Shown piece by piece: positions 8,168 through 14,325 of a stretch of 14,418 nt of DNA; position 1 is the first letter of the stretch; the number at the start of each line of letters is the position of its first letter. The translations under genes were made by a program, and so were the position numbers. Source of the DNA: Phytohabitans sp036906915 (GTDB taxonomy: Bacteria; Actinomycetota; Actinomycetes; Mycobacteriales; Micromonosporaceae). The stretch lies in the NCBI RefSeq assembly GCF_036906915.1, contig NZ_JBAKHX010000126.1:1-14418 (forward strand), read 5' to 3'. The notes below the pieces were generated by a model. The model saw only the letters and a program-made list of their open reading frames with translations, did no database searches and was not told where the DNA came from.

Positions 8168-9274
8168 TCAGGCGGCGCTCCGGCGGCGTGTGACCTCGGC
8201 CAAGGTCACGGCGGCGGCGACGCTGGCGTTCAGGGATTCGACGGTCGACGCCATCGGGATACTGGCCCGCAAATCACAGGTCTCGCCGACGAGGCGGGAC
8301 AGGCCGCGCCCCTCCGATCCCACCACGATCACCAGGGGCCCCACGGCCGCCTCGAGGTTGTACACGTCGGTCTCGCCGTCGGCGTCGAGGCCCACCACCA
8401 CGAATCCGGCCTGCTGGCACGCCTTGAGGGCGCGGGTCAGGTTGGTGACCTGCGACACCGGCAGCCGCGCCGCCGCGCCAGCGCTCGTGCGCCAGGCGGT
8501 GGCGGTGATGCCCGCGGCCCGCCGCTCGGGCAGGAAGACACCCTGCGCGCCGAACGCCGCCGCCGACCGGATCACCGCACCCAGGTTGCGCGGGTCGGTC
8601 ACCCCGTCGAGCGCCACCAGCAGCGGCGCCGCGTGCTCGGTGGAGGCCGCGATCAGATCCTCGAACGGCTCGTACGCGAACGGCGGCACCTGCAGCCCCA
8701 CGCCCTGGTGCAGCACCCCGCCGGTCATCCGGTCGAGCTCCGCCCGGCTGATCTCCAGGATCGGGATGCCCCGGTCGGCGGCGCTGCGGACGAGCTCGTT
8801 GATCCGGTCGTCGATGTCGATGCCGTGCGCGATGTAGAGCGCGGTCGCCGGTACCCGCGCGCGGAGCGCCTCCACCACCGGGTTGCGCCCGACGAGCAGC
8901 TCCGGGGCGTCCCTGGGCGTCGCCGACTTGCGGCCGGGCGCGACCCTGGGCCCGGACCGGCCGCTGCCCTTGGCGGGCTTCGTCGCCTTTTTGCCGGTGC
9001 CGCCCCGGCCCCACGTGGTGTCCTTGGTGCCCGGCTTACCGATCTTGGGGGTGCGCCCCTCGGCAGCCGCCGCCTTCCGCTCCTTCTGCTGCTTCCAGGC
9101 GGTGCGGTTGGGCAGCTGCTCCGTGCCCGAGTACCCCTTGTGCCACGGGCGCTCGTCGGCGGGTAGGGTGCGGCCCTTGCCCGCGAGGCTGGCCCGGTTT
9201 TTTCCGCCGGAGCCGCCCGCGGCGCCCTTCTTCGGCGTGACCCGCCGGTTTCGCCGCTGGGAATTACCGGGCAT
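8168..9274 (-). CDS. rlmB: 23S rRNA (guanosine-2'-O-)-methyltransferase RlmB, SpoU/TrmH family
   Basis: 368 residues. It transfers a methyl group from S-adenosylmethionine to the ribose 2'-OH of a 23S rRNA guanosine (G2251 in E. coli) with a SPOUT knot fold. Motif 1 is at 223-238 (DGVTDPRNLGAVIRSA), motif 2 at 317-325 (VVGSEGRGL), motif 3 at 339-356 (IPMASTVESLNASVAAAV). A substrate-binding subdomain begins at NPVVEALRA (131-139). Residues 1-120 are a Lys/Arg/Gly-rich low-complexity extension, common in actinobacterial RlmB and probably RNA-binding. The frame is open upstream to 9658, but ATG 9274 is chosen because the upstream residues are the wrong-frame shadow of cysS and this start overlaps cysS by only 11 nt. 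That overlap suggests translational coupling. The exact target nucleotide in this organism is assumed from family membership. Confidence 0.95.
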   Translation of the reverse strand: MPGNSQRRNRRVTPKKGAAGGSGGKNRASLAGKGRTLPADERPWHKGYSGTEQLPNRTAWKQQKERKAAAAEGRTPKIGKPGTKDTTWGRGGTGKKATKPAKGSGRSGPRVAPGRKSATPRDAPELLVGRNPVVEALRARVPATALYIAHGIDIDDRINELVRSAADRGIPILEISRAELDRMTGGVLHQGVGLQVPPFAYEPFEDLIAASTEHAAPLLVALDGVTDPRNLGAVIRSAAAFGAQGVFLPERRAAGITATAWRTSAGAAARLPVSQVTNLTRALKACQQAGFVVVGLDADGETDVYNLEAAVGPLVIVVGSEGRGLSRLVGETCDLRASIPMASTVESLNASVAAAVTLAEVTRRRSAA

Positions 9275-10679
9275 CGTCAACCGTCCATCGTGGTCCGGCC
9301 GGCGTGTCTTCGACATTGATGCCGGCGTGCTTGAGCTGGTCGCGCACCGCGTCGGCGGCTGCCCAGTCCTTCCTAGTGCGGGCCTGCGCCCGCTGGTCCA
9401 GCGCCAGTGCCACCAGCGCGTCGACCACGCCGCGCAGGTCGCCCTTCTGCTCGCCACCGCTCCAGGCGGGATCGAGCGGGTCGAGCCCCACGACGTCGAG
9501 CATCGCCCGCACGCCCGCCAGCGCACCGCGTACGCCGTCGTCGTCGCCGCTGGCGAGCGCGGTGTTGCCCTCGCGAACCAACTCGCGGACGGCCGCCATC
9601 GCGGCCGACGTGTTGAGGTCGTCGTCGAGCGCGGCCACGAACTCCGCGCTCGGCTCACCGGGCCGCACCACGCCGACCCGCTCGACGGCTCGCTGCACGA
9701 AGCCCTCGATCCGGCGGTAGGCCACCGCCTTTTCGTGCAGGGTCTCGTCGGAGTAGTCGATGCGGCTGCGGTAGTGCGGCTCGACCAGGTAGTAGCGCAG
9801 CTCGGCGGGGCGAACGCCCAGGGCGGCCACGTGGTCGAGGTCGATGACGTTGCCCAGCGACTTGCTCATCTTGGCCTCGCCAAGGTTGAGCAGCGCGTGG
9901 TGCACCCAGTACCGGGCGAACGGCAGGCCGGCCGCGCGCGACTGGGCGATCTCGTTTTCGTGGTGCGGGAACGTCAGGTCGAGCCCGCCGCCGTGGATGT
10001 CGAACTCGGCACCCAGGTATCGCCAGCACATCGCCGAGCACTCGATGTGCCAGCCGGGCCGGCCGCGGCCCCACGGCGACGGCCAGGATGCGTCGACCGG
10101 CTCGCCGTCCTTTTCGCCCTTCCACAGCGCGAAGTCGTTGGGGCTTCGCTTGGCCCGCACGGGACCGTCGTCGGGCGCCTGCATCGCGTCGGGCTTCTGC
10201 CCGGAGAGCGCGCCGTACTCGGGGAACGACCGCACGTCGAAGTACACGTCGCCGGAGCCGTCCTGCGCCGCATAGGCGTGCCCCTTGTCGATCAGCACCT
10301 TGATCAGCTCGTGCATCTCGGGGATGTGCCCGGTGGCGCGCGGCTCGTACGTCGGAGGGAGCACGTTGAGCGACCGGTAGGCCGCGCTGAGCACCAGCTC
10401 GTTGGCGTACGCGATCGACCAGAACGGCCGCTCGTACTCGATCGACTTGGCGAGCACCTTGTCGTCGATGTCGGTGATGTTTCGGATGAACGTCACCTCG
10501 TTGCCGGCACGGAGCAGCCACCGGCGTAACACGTCGTAGTTGACGCCGGAGCGAAGGTGGCCAATGTGCGGCTCGGACTGCACGGTGAGACCACACAGGT
10601 AGATCGCAACCCGGCCGGCCTCCCGCGGGACAAAGTCCCGCACCGATCTGGTCGCGGTGTCATACAAGCGCAGCGTCAC
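9264..10679 (-). CDS. cysS: Cysteinyl-tRNA synthetase
   Basis: 471 residues, class I aminoacyl-tRNA synthetase that charges tRNA-Cys in the cytoplasm. The HIGH motif is at 38-41 (PHIGHLRSG) and KMSKS at 270-274 (AKMSKSLGN). The catalytic zinc ligands known from E. coli CysRS map here by spacing to C29, C214, H239 and E243, all present. GRPGWHIECSAM and GGLDLTFPHHENE are typical CysRS blocks. The full length and intact C-terminal anticodon-recognition region argue for a functional enzyme. The similar MshC (mycothiol ligase) is less likely given the complete C-terminal domain and the rlmB neighbour. The start is GTG (MTLRLYDTATR, the usual actinobacterial N-terminus). It has almost no Shine-Dalgarno but a TANNNT box 6 nt upstream, so it may be leaderless. 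cysS-rlmB adjacency is standard; the pectate lyase 35 bp upstream is not. Confidence 0.97.
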   Translation of the reverse strand: MTLRLYDTATRSVRDFVPREAGRVAIYLCGLTVQSEPHIGHLRSGVNYDVLRRWLLRAGNEVTFIRNITDIDDKVLAKSIEYERPFWSIAYANELVLSAAYRSLNVLPPTYEPRATGHIPEMHELIKVLIDKGHAYAAQDGSGDVYFDVRSFPEYGALSGQKPDAMQAPDDGPVRAKRSPNDFALWKGEKDGEPVDASWPSPWGRGRPGWHIECSAMCWRYLGAEFDIHGGGLDLTFPHHENEIAQSRAAGLPFARYWVHHALLNLGEAKMSKSLGNVIDLDHVAALGVRPAELRYYLVEPHYRSRIDYSDETLHEKAVAYRRIEGFVQRAVERVGVVRPGEPSAEFVAALDDDLNTSAAMAAVRELVREGNTALASGDDDGVRGALAGVRAMLDVVGLDPLDPAWSGGEQKGDLRGVVDALVALALDQRAQARTRKDWAAADAVRDQLKHAGINVEDTPAGPRWTVDDAR

Positions 10680-10685
10680 CTTGCA

Positions 10686-10691
10686 AGGGTA
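10686..10691 (-). promoter_or_regulatory. Candidate -10 box for a leaderless cysS transcript
   Basis: Read on the minus strand, TACCCT (TANNNT pattern) ends 6 nt before the GTG of cysS, placing a start site at or beside the start codon. The gap to the pectate lyase gene is only 35 bp, so the -35 region would overlap that gene's last codons. No good -35 is seen. Confidence 0.35.
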
Positions 10692-10714
10692 GCTGTCCGC
10701 CTACCAGGGCGCTG

Positions 10715-12100
10715 TCATCGGTACGCGATGTCGGCTGTCGAATAAACGCAGTTGGCGCCGTCCGCGCCGCTGCCGATCTTCGTGGGCTCGCCGCTCGTGA
10801 CGCCCTGGTACTTCTCGCAGATCACGATCTTGTTGGCGCTGTCGCCCACGATCGAGATGCCCGAGAACCGCGCGGTGTCACCGTAGTTGGTGTTGATGCC
10901 GGCCAGCGTCTTGGCGGGCGCGGTGACCGTGATGTCCTGGAACACCACCGCACGCTTCTGCTGGGTGCCGCAGTTGCCGCACGACCGGTACAGCTTGCCG
11001 AAGTCTTTGGCCTGGAAGTTGCGGACGGTGAGCGTGCCACCGCCGTTGTGCTGGAAGACCTTGTCGGACGCCGAGCGGGCGCCGCCGCCATCGACGAGGT
11101 ACTTCGCCGAAGGGCTGCCCTTGAAGGTGGCCGCGTCTTCGCCCACGTCTTCCCACCAGACGTTCTTCAGCGTGCAGGAGCCGGAGCAGTGGACGCCGTC
11201 GCCCGCCGGAGCGCCGATGATCACGTTTTCGAGAACGGCGCCGTCGGCCAGCTCGAACATCGGGTCCTGGCTCTCGCCCTGGCCGCCGTCGCCGATGCCG
11301 TAGTACCGCTTCATGCCGCCGTCGAGGCCGCTGACCGGCACGCTGATCGGGGCGCTGACCTTCTTCTCGCCGGAGGACTTGGGCCAGGTTCCCGCCGCAG
11401 GAGCGGCTGTGGTTGGCGCGGCGGTCGCCGGAGAGGAGGGTGAGGGGCTCGTCGCGGCCGGCGCCGGGAGCGCACCGATCTCGGATACCGCGATGTCGTC
11501 GAAGTCGGCCGTGGCGTGGCCGGTGGTCAGGCCGATCTGCCCGGACGGGAGGAGCGTGCTGCTGCCGGACAGCAGCGCCTTGCCGTCGACGGACCCGCGC
11601 ACGGTGGTGCCGGAAACCTCGATCTTGAGGGTGTACCAGGCGCCGGGCGTCACCGGCACCGTCGCGCTCGACAGCACCTGGAGCGCGCCGCTCTTGAGCG
11701 TCTGAAGCTCGACCTTCCCGGCGCCCGTCAGCACCAACCGGTACAGGCTGCTGGCGCTCTGCGCGCGGGCGCCGATGCCCGCGAAGCCCCCTGACCGGCT
11801 GAAGTTGGTGGGCTTGACCCTGGCCTGCACCGCGTACGCGGTGAGGTCCTTGTCTCCCGCGAAGACCCGCGCGACATCACTATCCACTTTGGACTGTCGG
11901 TATACGTTGTTGCCGCCGTCGGAGGCGACCGCCCACGAGCCCCCCGACTTGGACCAGCCACTGGCGCTGCCACCAGCGAAATCCGTGCTGAAGGACGCGT
12001 CAGCGAACGCGATGGTGCCGGCCGCCCCCACGGCCGCTACGACGGCGACAACTGCTGCCCCCAGCAGCACACGCCGGCGCCGTGTGCCTTTCTCCCCCAC
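10715..12100 (-). CDS. Secreted pectate lyase (PL3) with N-terminal LamG-like domain
   Basis: 461 residues. It cleaves polygalacturonate by calcium-dependent beta-elimination outside the cell. Residues 1-33 are a signal peptide (KGTRRRR, hydrophobic core, cleavage probably after AFA). Residues 36-207 are a beta-rich concanavalin-like (LamG/DUF1080-type) domain, plausibly carbohydrate-binding. A Pro/Ala/Thr/Ser linker spans 211-240. Residues 241-461 are the PL3 beta-helix: GGMKRYYGIGDGG, ADGAVLENVIIGAPAGDGVHC, WWEDVGEDAATFKG, DKVFQHNGGGT and KLYRSCGNC are family hallmarks. K347, K369 and R372 have the spacing I recall for the catalytic K107, K129 and R132 of Bacillus Pel-15. Several Cys pairs fit an exported protein. 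GTG 12100 is preceded by GGGAGG at 6-nt spacing (12107-12112). It is divergent from an IclR-type regulator, which probably controls it. Confidence 0.93.
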   Translation of the reverse strand: MGEKGTRRRRVLLGAAVVAVVAAVGAAGTIAFADASFSTDFAGGSASGWSKSGGSWAVASDGGNNVYRQSKVDSDVARVFAGDKDLTAYAVQARVKPTNFSRSGGFAGIGARAQSASSLYRLVLTGAGKVELQTLKSGALQVLSSATVPVTPGAWYTLKIEVSGTTVRGSVDGKALLSGSSTLLPSGQIGLTTGHATADFDDIAVSEIGALPAPAATSPSPSSPATAAPTTAAPAAGTWPKSSGEKKVSAPISVPVSGLDGGMKRYYGIGDGGQGESQDPMFELADGAVLENVIIGAPAGDGVHCSGSCTLKNVWWEDVGEDAATFKGSPSAKYLVDGGGARSASDKVFQHNGGGTLTVRNFQAKDFGKLYRSCGNCGTQQKRAVVFQDITVTAPAKTLAGINTNYGDTARFSGISIVGDSANKIVICEKYQGVTSGEPTKIGSGADGANCVYSTADIAYR

Positions 12101-12106
12101 CTGCTA

Positions 12107-12112
12107 CCTCCC
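12107..12112 (-). promoter_or_regulatory. Ribosome binding site of the pectate lyase gene
   Basis: GGGAGG on the minus strand lies 6 nt before the GTG start at 12100 and fixes that start. It is the strongest Shine-Dalgarno in this part of the window, in contrast to the regulator gene opposite. Confidence 0.7.
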
Positions 12113-12143
12113 GACAGACGCATTCAGCAGGTTCCGGCAAAGG

Positions 12144-12173
12144 TTCATTGATGAAAAGGTCTTTCATGAAGAC
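12144..12173. promoter_or_regulatory. Two inverted repeats, candidate IclR operators
   Basis: TTCAT-TG-ATGAA (12144-12155) and GTCTT-TCATG-AAGAC (12159-12173) are perfect inverted repeats with 5-bp arms, 3 bp apart, in the divergent gap between the pectate lyase and the IclR-type gene. Both share a TTCAT/ATGAA core. IclR-family proteins bind palindromes of roughly this size near their own promoters. If the IclR transcript is leaderless, the second repeat lies at about -47 to -33, over its -35 region. Binding is inferred. Confidence 0.5.
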
Positions 12174-12193
12174 TTAAGACAAGCGATCGCTCG

Positions 12194-12199
12194 TACGCT
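12194..12199 (+). promoter_or_regulatory. Candidate -10 box for a leaderless IclR transcript
   Basis: TACGCT fits TANNNT and ends 6 nt before GTG 12206. No Shine-Dalgarno is present in the 20 nt before that GTG, which favours a leaderless message. The -35 region would fall in ACTTAAGAC, a weak match. Confidence 0.4.
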
Positions 12200-12205
12200 G
12201 TCGGC

Positions 12206-12853
12206 GTGACGGAGAATGGCCGGCCAGCCGAGACAGCGCAGACCCTCGATCGAGGGCTACGGCTGCTGCACCTCGTGGCCGACGCTCCTGGCGGCTTGAC
12301 CGTCACCGAAGCCGCGGCTCGGCTCGGCGTCGGGCGCGCGGTGGTGTACCGGCTGGTCGGGGCGCTGGCCGAGCACGGCATGGTGCGACGCGACAGCCGA
12401 GGGCGGCTGCGGCTGGGCGCCGGGGTGCTGCACCTCGCTCGCCGGGCTCAGCCGCTGCTCGCCGACGCGGCCCTGCCCACCCTGCGGGGCCTGGCCGAGC
12501 GGATCGGAGCGACCGCCCACCTCACGGTCGCAGAGGGTACGGAGGCGGTCGCGGTCGCCGTGGTCGAGCCGAGCTGGACCGCCTTTCACGTGGCGTACCG
12601 GGCCGGCTCCCGGCACCCGCTGGATCGTGGCGCCGCCGGCCGAGCCATCCTCGCCGGGCGGCGGGGCGTGGCCGCACCGGTGGCGACGAGCGGCGAGTTG
12701 CAGCCCGGTGCCCACGGGGTCGCCGCCCCGGTCCTGGGCGTCGAAGGGCTGGAGGCGAGCGTCGGCGTGGTCGCCATGAGCGCGCTCGACGTGGCGACCG
12801 TGGGGCCGCTGGTGCGCGCGGCAGCCGACGAGGTGGCCGTGGCGCTCCACTGA
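12206..12853 (+). CDS. IclR-family transcriptional regulator with shortened effector domain
   Basis: 215 residues. Residues 11-75 form the IclR winged helix-turn-helix: TLDRGLRLLHLVADAPGGLT, a recognition-helix region LGVGRAVVYRLVGALAEHG, and the wing RRDSRGRLRLG. The C-terminal part (about 80-215) has the IclR effector-fold landmarks TLRGLAERIGATAHLTVAEG, HPLDRGAAGRAILAG, GELQPGAHGVAAPV and ASVGVV. Family members are usually about 250 residues. Here the stretch normally found between 'AILAG' and 'GE...G' is nearly absent (only about 10 residues). The regulator may bind a different ligand or none. It is transcribed away from the pectate lyase with two palindromes between them, so control of that gene and of itself is the likely role. 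GTG 12206 gives the expected N-terminus. Confidence 0.88.
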   Translation: MTENGRPAETAQTLDRGLRLLHLVADAPGGLTVTEAAARLGVGRAVVYRLVGALAEHGMVRRDSRGRLRLGAGVLHLARRAQPLLADAALPTLRGLAERIGATAHLTVAEGTEAVAVAVVEPSWTAFHVAYRAGSRHPLDRGAAGRAILAGRRGVAAPVATSGELQPGAHGVAAPVLGVEGLEASVGVVAMSALDVATVGPLVRAAADEVAVALH

Positions 12854-12894
12854 GAGGGCGGCCATGGTAGCGGCGGGCGGCGGTGTCCGCCGCG

Positions 12895-12947
12895 TTGTCC
12901 ACAGGCTGTGGGGATCATGGGGGACAGCGTCGTCCACAGGTCCTGTG
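12895..12947. promoter_or_regulatory. Two CACAG-type palindromes with DnaA-box-like sequences
   Basis: CCACAG-G-CTGTGG (12899-12911) and CACAGG-T-CCTGTG (12935-12947) are perfect interrupted palindromes. Each is entered through a GTCCACAGG direct repeat (12897-12905 and 12932-12940, 35 bp apart). TTGTCCACA (12895-12903) equals the DnaA box preferred in Streptomyces, and TCGTCCACA (12930-12938) differs by one base. They lie in the short gap before the DUF559-type gene. They could be DnaA-binding sites or an operator. Nothing else suggests a replication origin here. Confidence 0.5.
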
Positions 12948-12979
12948 CCGGGTGGTCCGGCGTTGCGAGGCTCGCCACC

Positions 12980-13870
12980 ATGCCAGTTGTACCGAGCCGA
13001 CCCGAGACCTTGGAGTGGCGCGTCTTCCGCGGCAGCGACGCCGTGCGTGACGGCCTGCTGTCCGAGCACCAGCTGCGCAACTCGGCGTGGGTGCACCTGT
13101 GCCACGACATCTACGCCGACGCGCGGCTGAAACGCGACCACACGCTCCTCTGCCGGGCGTACGCCCTGCGGCTGCCGGCGCCGGTGGTGTTCGCCGGCCC
13201 GTCCGCGGCACACCTGCACGGCGTGCCCCACGCCGCGACGTACACCGACGACGTCCACGTGATCGTGCCGCCCAACATACGGGTGGCGCACCGACGGGGC
13301 CTGCACAGCCACGCCCTCGCCCTCACCCCCGAGGAGAAGACCCTCGCCTCCGGCCTCCACGCCACGAGCGGGCCCCGCACCGCGTGGGACTGCGCGGTCT
13401 GGCTGGAGCTGGGTACGGCGGTGGCGATCGTCGACAGCCTGCTCGCACTCCGCGCCACCACCCGCGACGAGCTGACCGACTTCGCCACCCAGCACCTCAG
13501 CAAGCCCTGGACCAGCCGCGTACGGCGGGTGTTCGACCTGTCCGACGGGCTGTCCGGATCAGCCGCCGAATCGCACCTGCGGATCGGGCTGATCATCGCC
13601 GGCCTGCCCCGCCCGCTCGTGCGGTACCCGGTCGAGCTGCCCAACGGCCGGGTGGTCCGCCCAAGGTTGTCCTGGCCGAGGTACAAGCTGGCCATCGAGT
13701 ACGAGCCGCGCGAGGCCCGGGATCTGGACGTGGTGCACCGGAAACGACGCGGGCGGCTCATCTCCGCCGGCTGGACCGTGCTCACCGTGACCAGCCCGCA
13801 AGCACACCGCGACTTCAGCAGCGTCGCCCGCGAAATCCGCCGCGTCCTCACGGCCCTGGGCTGGCACTGA
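12980..13870 (+). CDS. AbiEi/DUF559-family protein with degenerate nuclease motif
   Basis: 296 residues, of the common actinobacterial family with an AbiEi-antitoxin-like winged-helix N-terminus joined to a DUF559-type (restriction-endonuclease fold) C-terminus. Family signs are 'GLLSEHQLRNSAWVHLCHDIYADA' broken by variation, 'FAGPSAAHLHGV' (71-82), 'VHVIVPP' (92-98), 'ESHLRIGLIIAGLPRP' (197-212) and 'ISAGWTVLTVTS' (261-272). In typical members the nuclease motif reads about 'vDlaWPeyrvavEyDG'. Here it is RLSWPRYKLAIEYE (229-242), with Arg where the Asp is expected and Glu in place of the second Asp, so catalysis is doubtful. ATG 12980 is chosen for GAGG (12967-12970) at 9-nt spacing and because family proteins begin near here. 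The frame extends to a GTG at 12908, but that start would lie inside the palindromes. The biological role of the family is not established. Confidence 0.78.
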   Translation: MPVVPSRPETLEWRVFRGSDAVRDGLLSEHQLRNSAWVHLCHDIYADARLKRDHTLLCRAYALRLPAPVVFAGPSAAHLHGVPHAATYTDDVHVIVPPNIRVAHRRGLHSHALALTPEEKTLASGLHATSGPRTAWDCAVWLELGTAVAIVDSLLALRATTRDELTDFATQHLSKPWTSRVRRVFDLSDGLSGSAAESHLRIGLIIAGLPRPLVRYPVELPNGRVVRPRLSWPRYKLAIEYEPREARDLDVVHRKRRGRLISAGWTVLTVTSPQAHRDFSSVAREIRRVLTALGWH

Positions 13871-13902
13871 CCCACCCCACCGGCGCGTCCCCCGGCCGCG
13901 CC

Positions 13903-13938
13903 ACGCGGTCCACACGGTCCGCACGGTCCGCACGCCCG
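13903..13938. repeat. Short 9-bp tandem repeat
   Basis: Four 9-bp units: ACGCGGTCC, ACACGGTCC, GCACGGTCC, GCACGCCCG. The middle two are nearly identical and the outer two diverged. It starts 33 bp after the DUF559-type gene. This is probably simple slippage in GC-rich intergenic DNA with no evident function. Confidence 0.5.
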
Positions 13939-13962
13939 CGCGCCGCGCCCTGCCCCGCCGCC

Positions 13963-14018
13963 GATCAAGGGCAAACGCACGTGGTTCGATCTCCTTTCAC
14001 GTGCGTTTGCCCTTGATC
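13963..14018. repeat. Perfect inverted repeat, 21-bp arms, 14-nt loop
   Basis: The left arm 13963-13983 begins GATCAAGGGCAAACGCACG and ends GTG. The right arm 13998-14018 is its exact reverse complement. The loop is 13984-13997. The inner ends are CACGTG on both sides. It lies 93 bp after the DUF559-type gene. No T-run follows either side, so it is not a classical Rho-independent terminator, though a terminator role is possible. The arm sequence recurs in the compound hairpin at 14312-14358, which points to a repeat family rather than a one-off terminator. Confidence 0.85.
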
Positions 14019-14042
14019 CATAGAGATGTCCTTGATCGACGA
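14018..14042 (-). repeat. Additional GATCAAGG copy adjoining the large inverted repeat
   Basis: Read on the minus strand, CGTCGATCAAGGACATC leads after 19 bp into the GATCAAGGG of the right arm (14018). This reproduces the paired-motif layout of element A at 4111/4131, including the CGTCGATCAAG lead-in. Confidence 0.55.
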
Positions 14043-14261
14043 CGGCGGGTGACCCACGCGCGGAACGACGATGCCGACGGCAAAGGCGCGCTCGGGCCCT
14101 CGGGCGGCGCGCGGCCAGCGGATGTCAAGGCGACCGCATCCCCATGGCGGTGGCGACGGCCGCGAGGGATTTCGCGCCGGCCGGCGCAGGTCTGGGGGCG
14201 CGGTTTCCCCGATGTGGCGAAGAGTCCTACGCCAAGCTCGCCGCTCACCCAGCGTAATAGC

Positions 14262-14291
14262 GATCGGCGCCCCCACCCGGGGGCGCCGATC
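14262..14291. terminator. 13-bp GC hairpin, possible terminator
   Basis: GATCGGCGCCCCC (14262-14274) and GGGGGCGCCGATC (14279-14291) are perfect inverted arms with an ACCC loop. The stem is extremely stable. No T-tract follows, as is often the case for actinobacterial terminators. The last four bases are also the GATC of the GATCAAGGG copy at 14288, so the hairpin may belong to the repeat element rather than to a transcript end. Confidence 0.5.
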
Positions 14292-14325
14292 AAGGGCAAT
14301 CGCATCGATCAAGGGCAAATGCACG
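14288..14325 (+). repeat. Tandem pair GATCAAGGGCAA, 19-bp period
   Basis: GATCAAGGGCAATCGCA (14288) and GATCAAGGGCAAATGCACG (14307) are direct repeats 19 bp apart. They are nearly identical to the arm of the inverted repeat at 13963. The second copy forms the left arm of the compound hairpin that follows. Confidence 0.75.

Noticed and set aside
9275..9658. Longer N-terminus for RlmB, extending the frame into cysS
   Set aside because: The extra 128 residues are the wrong-frame shadow of cysS (Trp/Arg/Ser-rich). The ATG at 9274 starts the expected basic extension.
12895..12947. Replication origin based on DnaA-box-like sequences
   Set aside because: There are only two box-like sites, with no AT-rich unwinding region and no dnaA/dnaN or plasmid replication gene nearby.
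12908..12979. Upstream GTG start for the DUF559-type protein
   Set aside because: The added 24 residues are encoded across the palindromes and lack a ribosome binding site. ATG 12980 has one and gives a family-like N-terminus.
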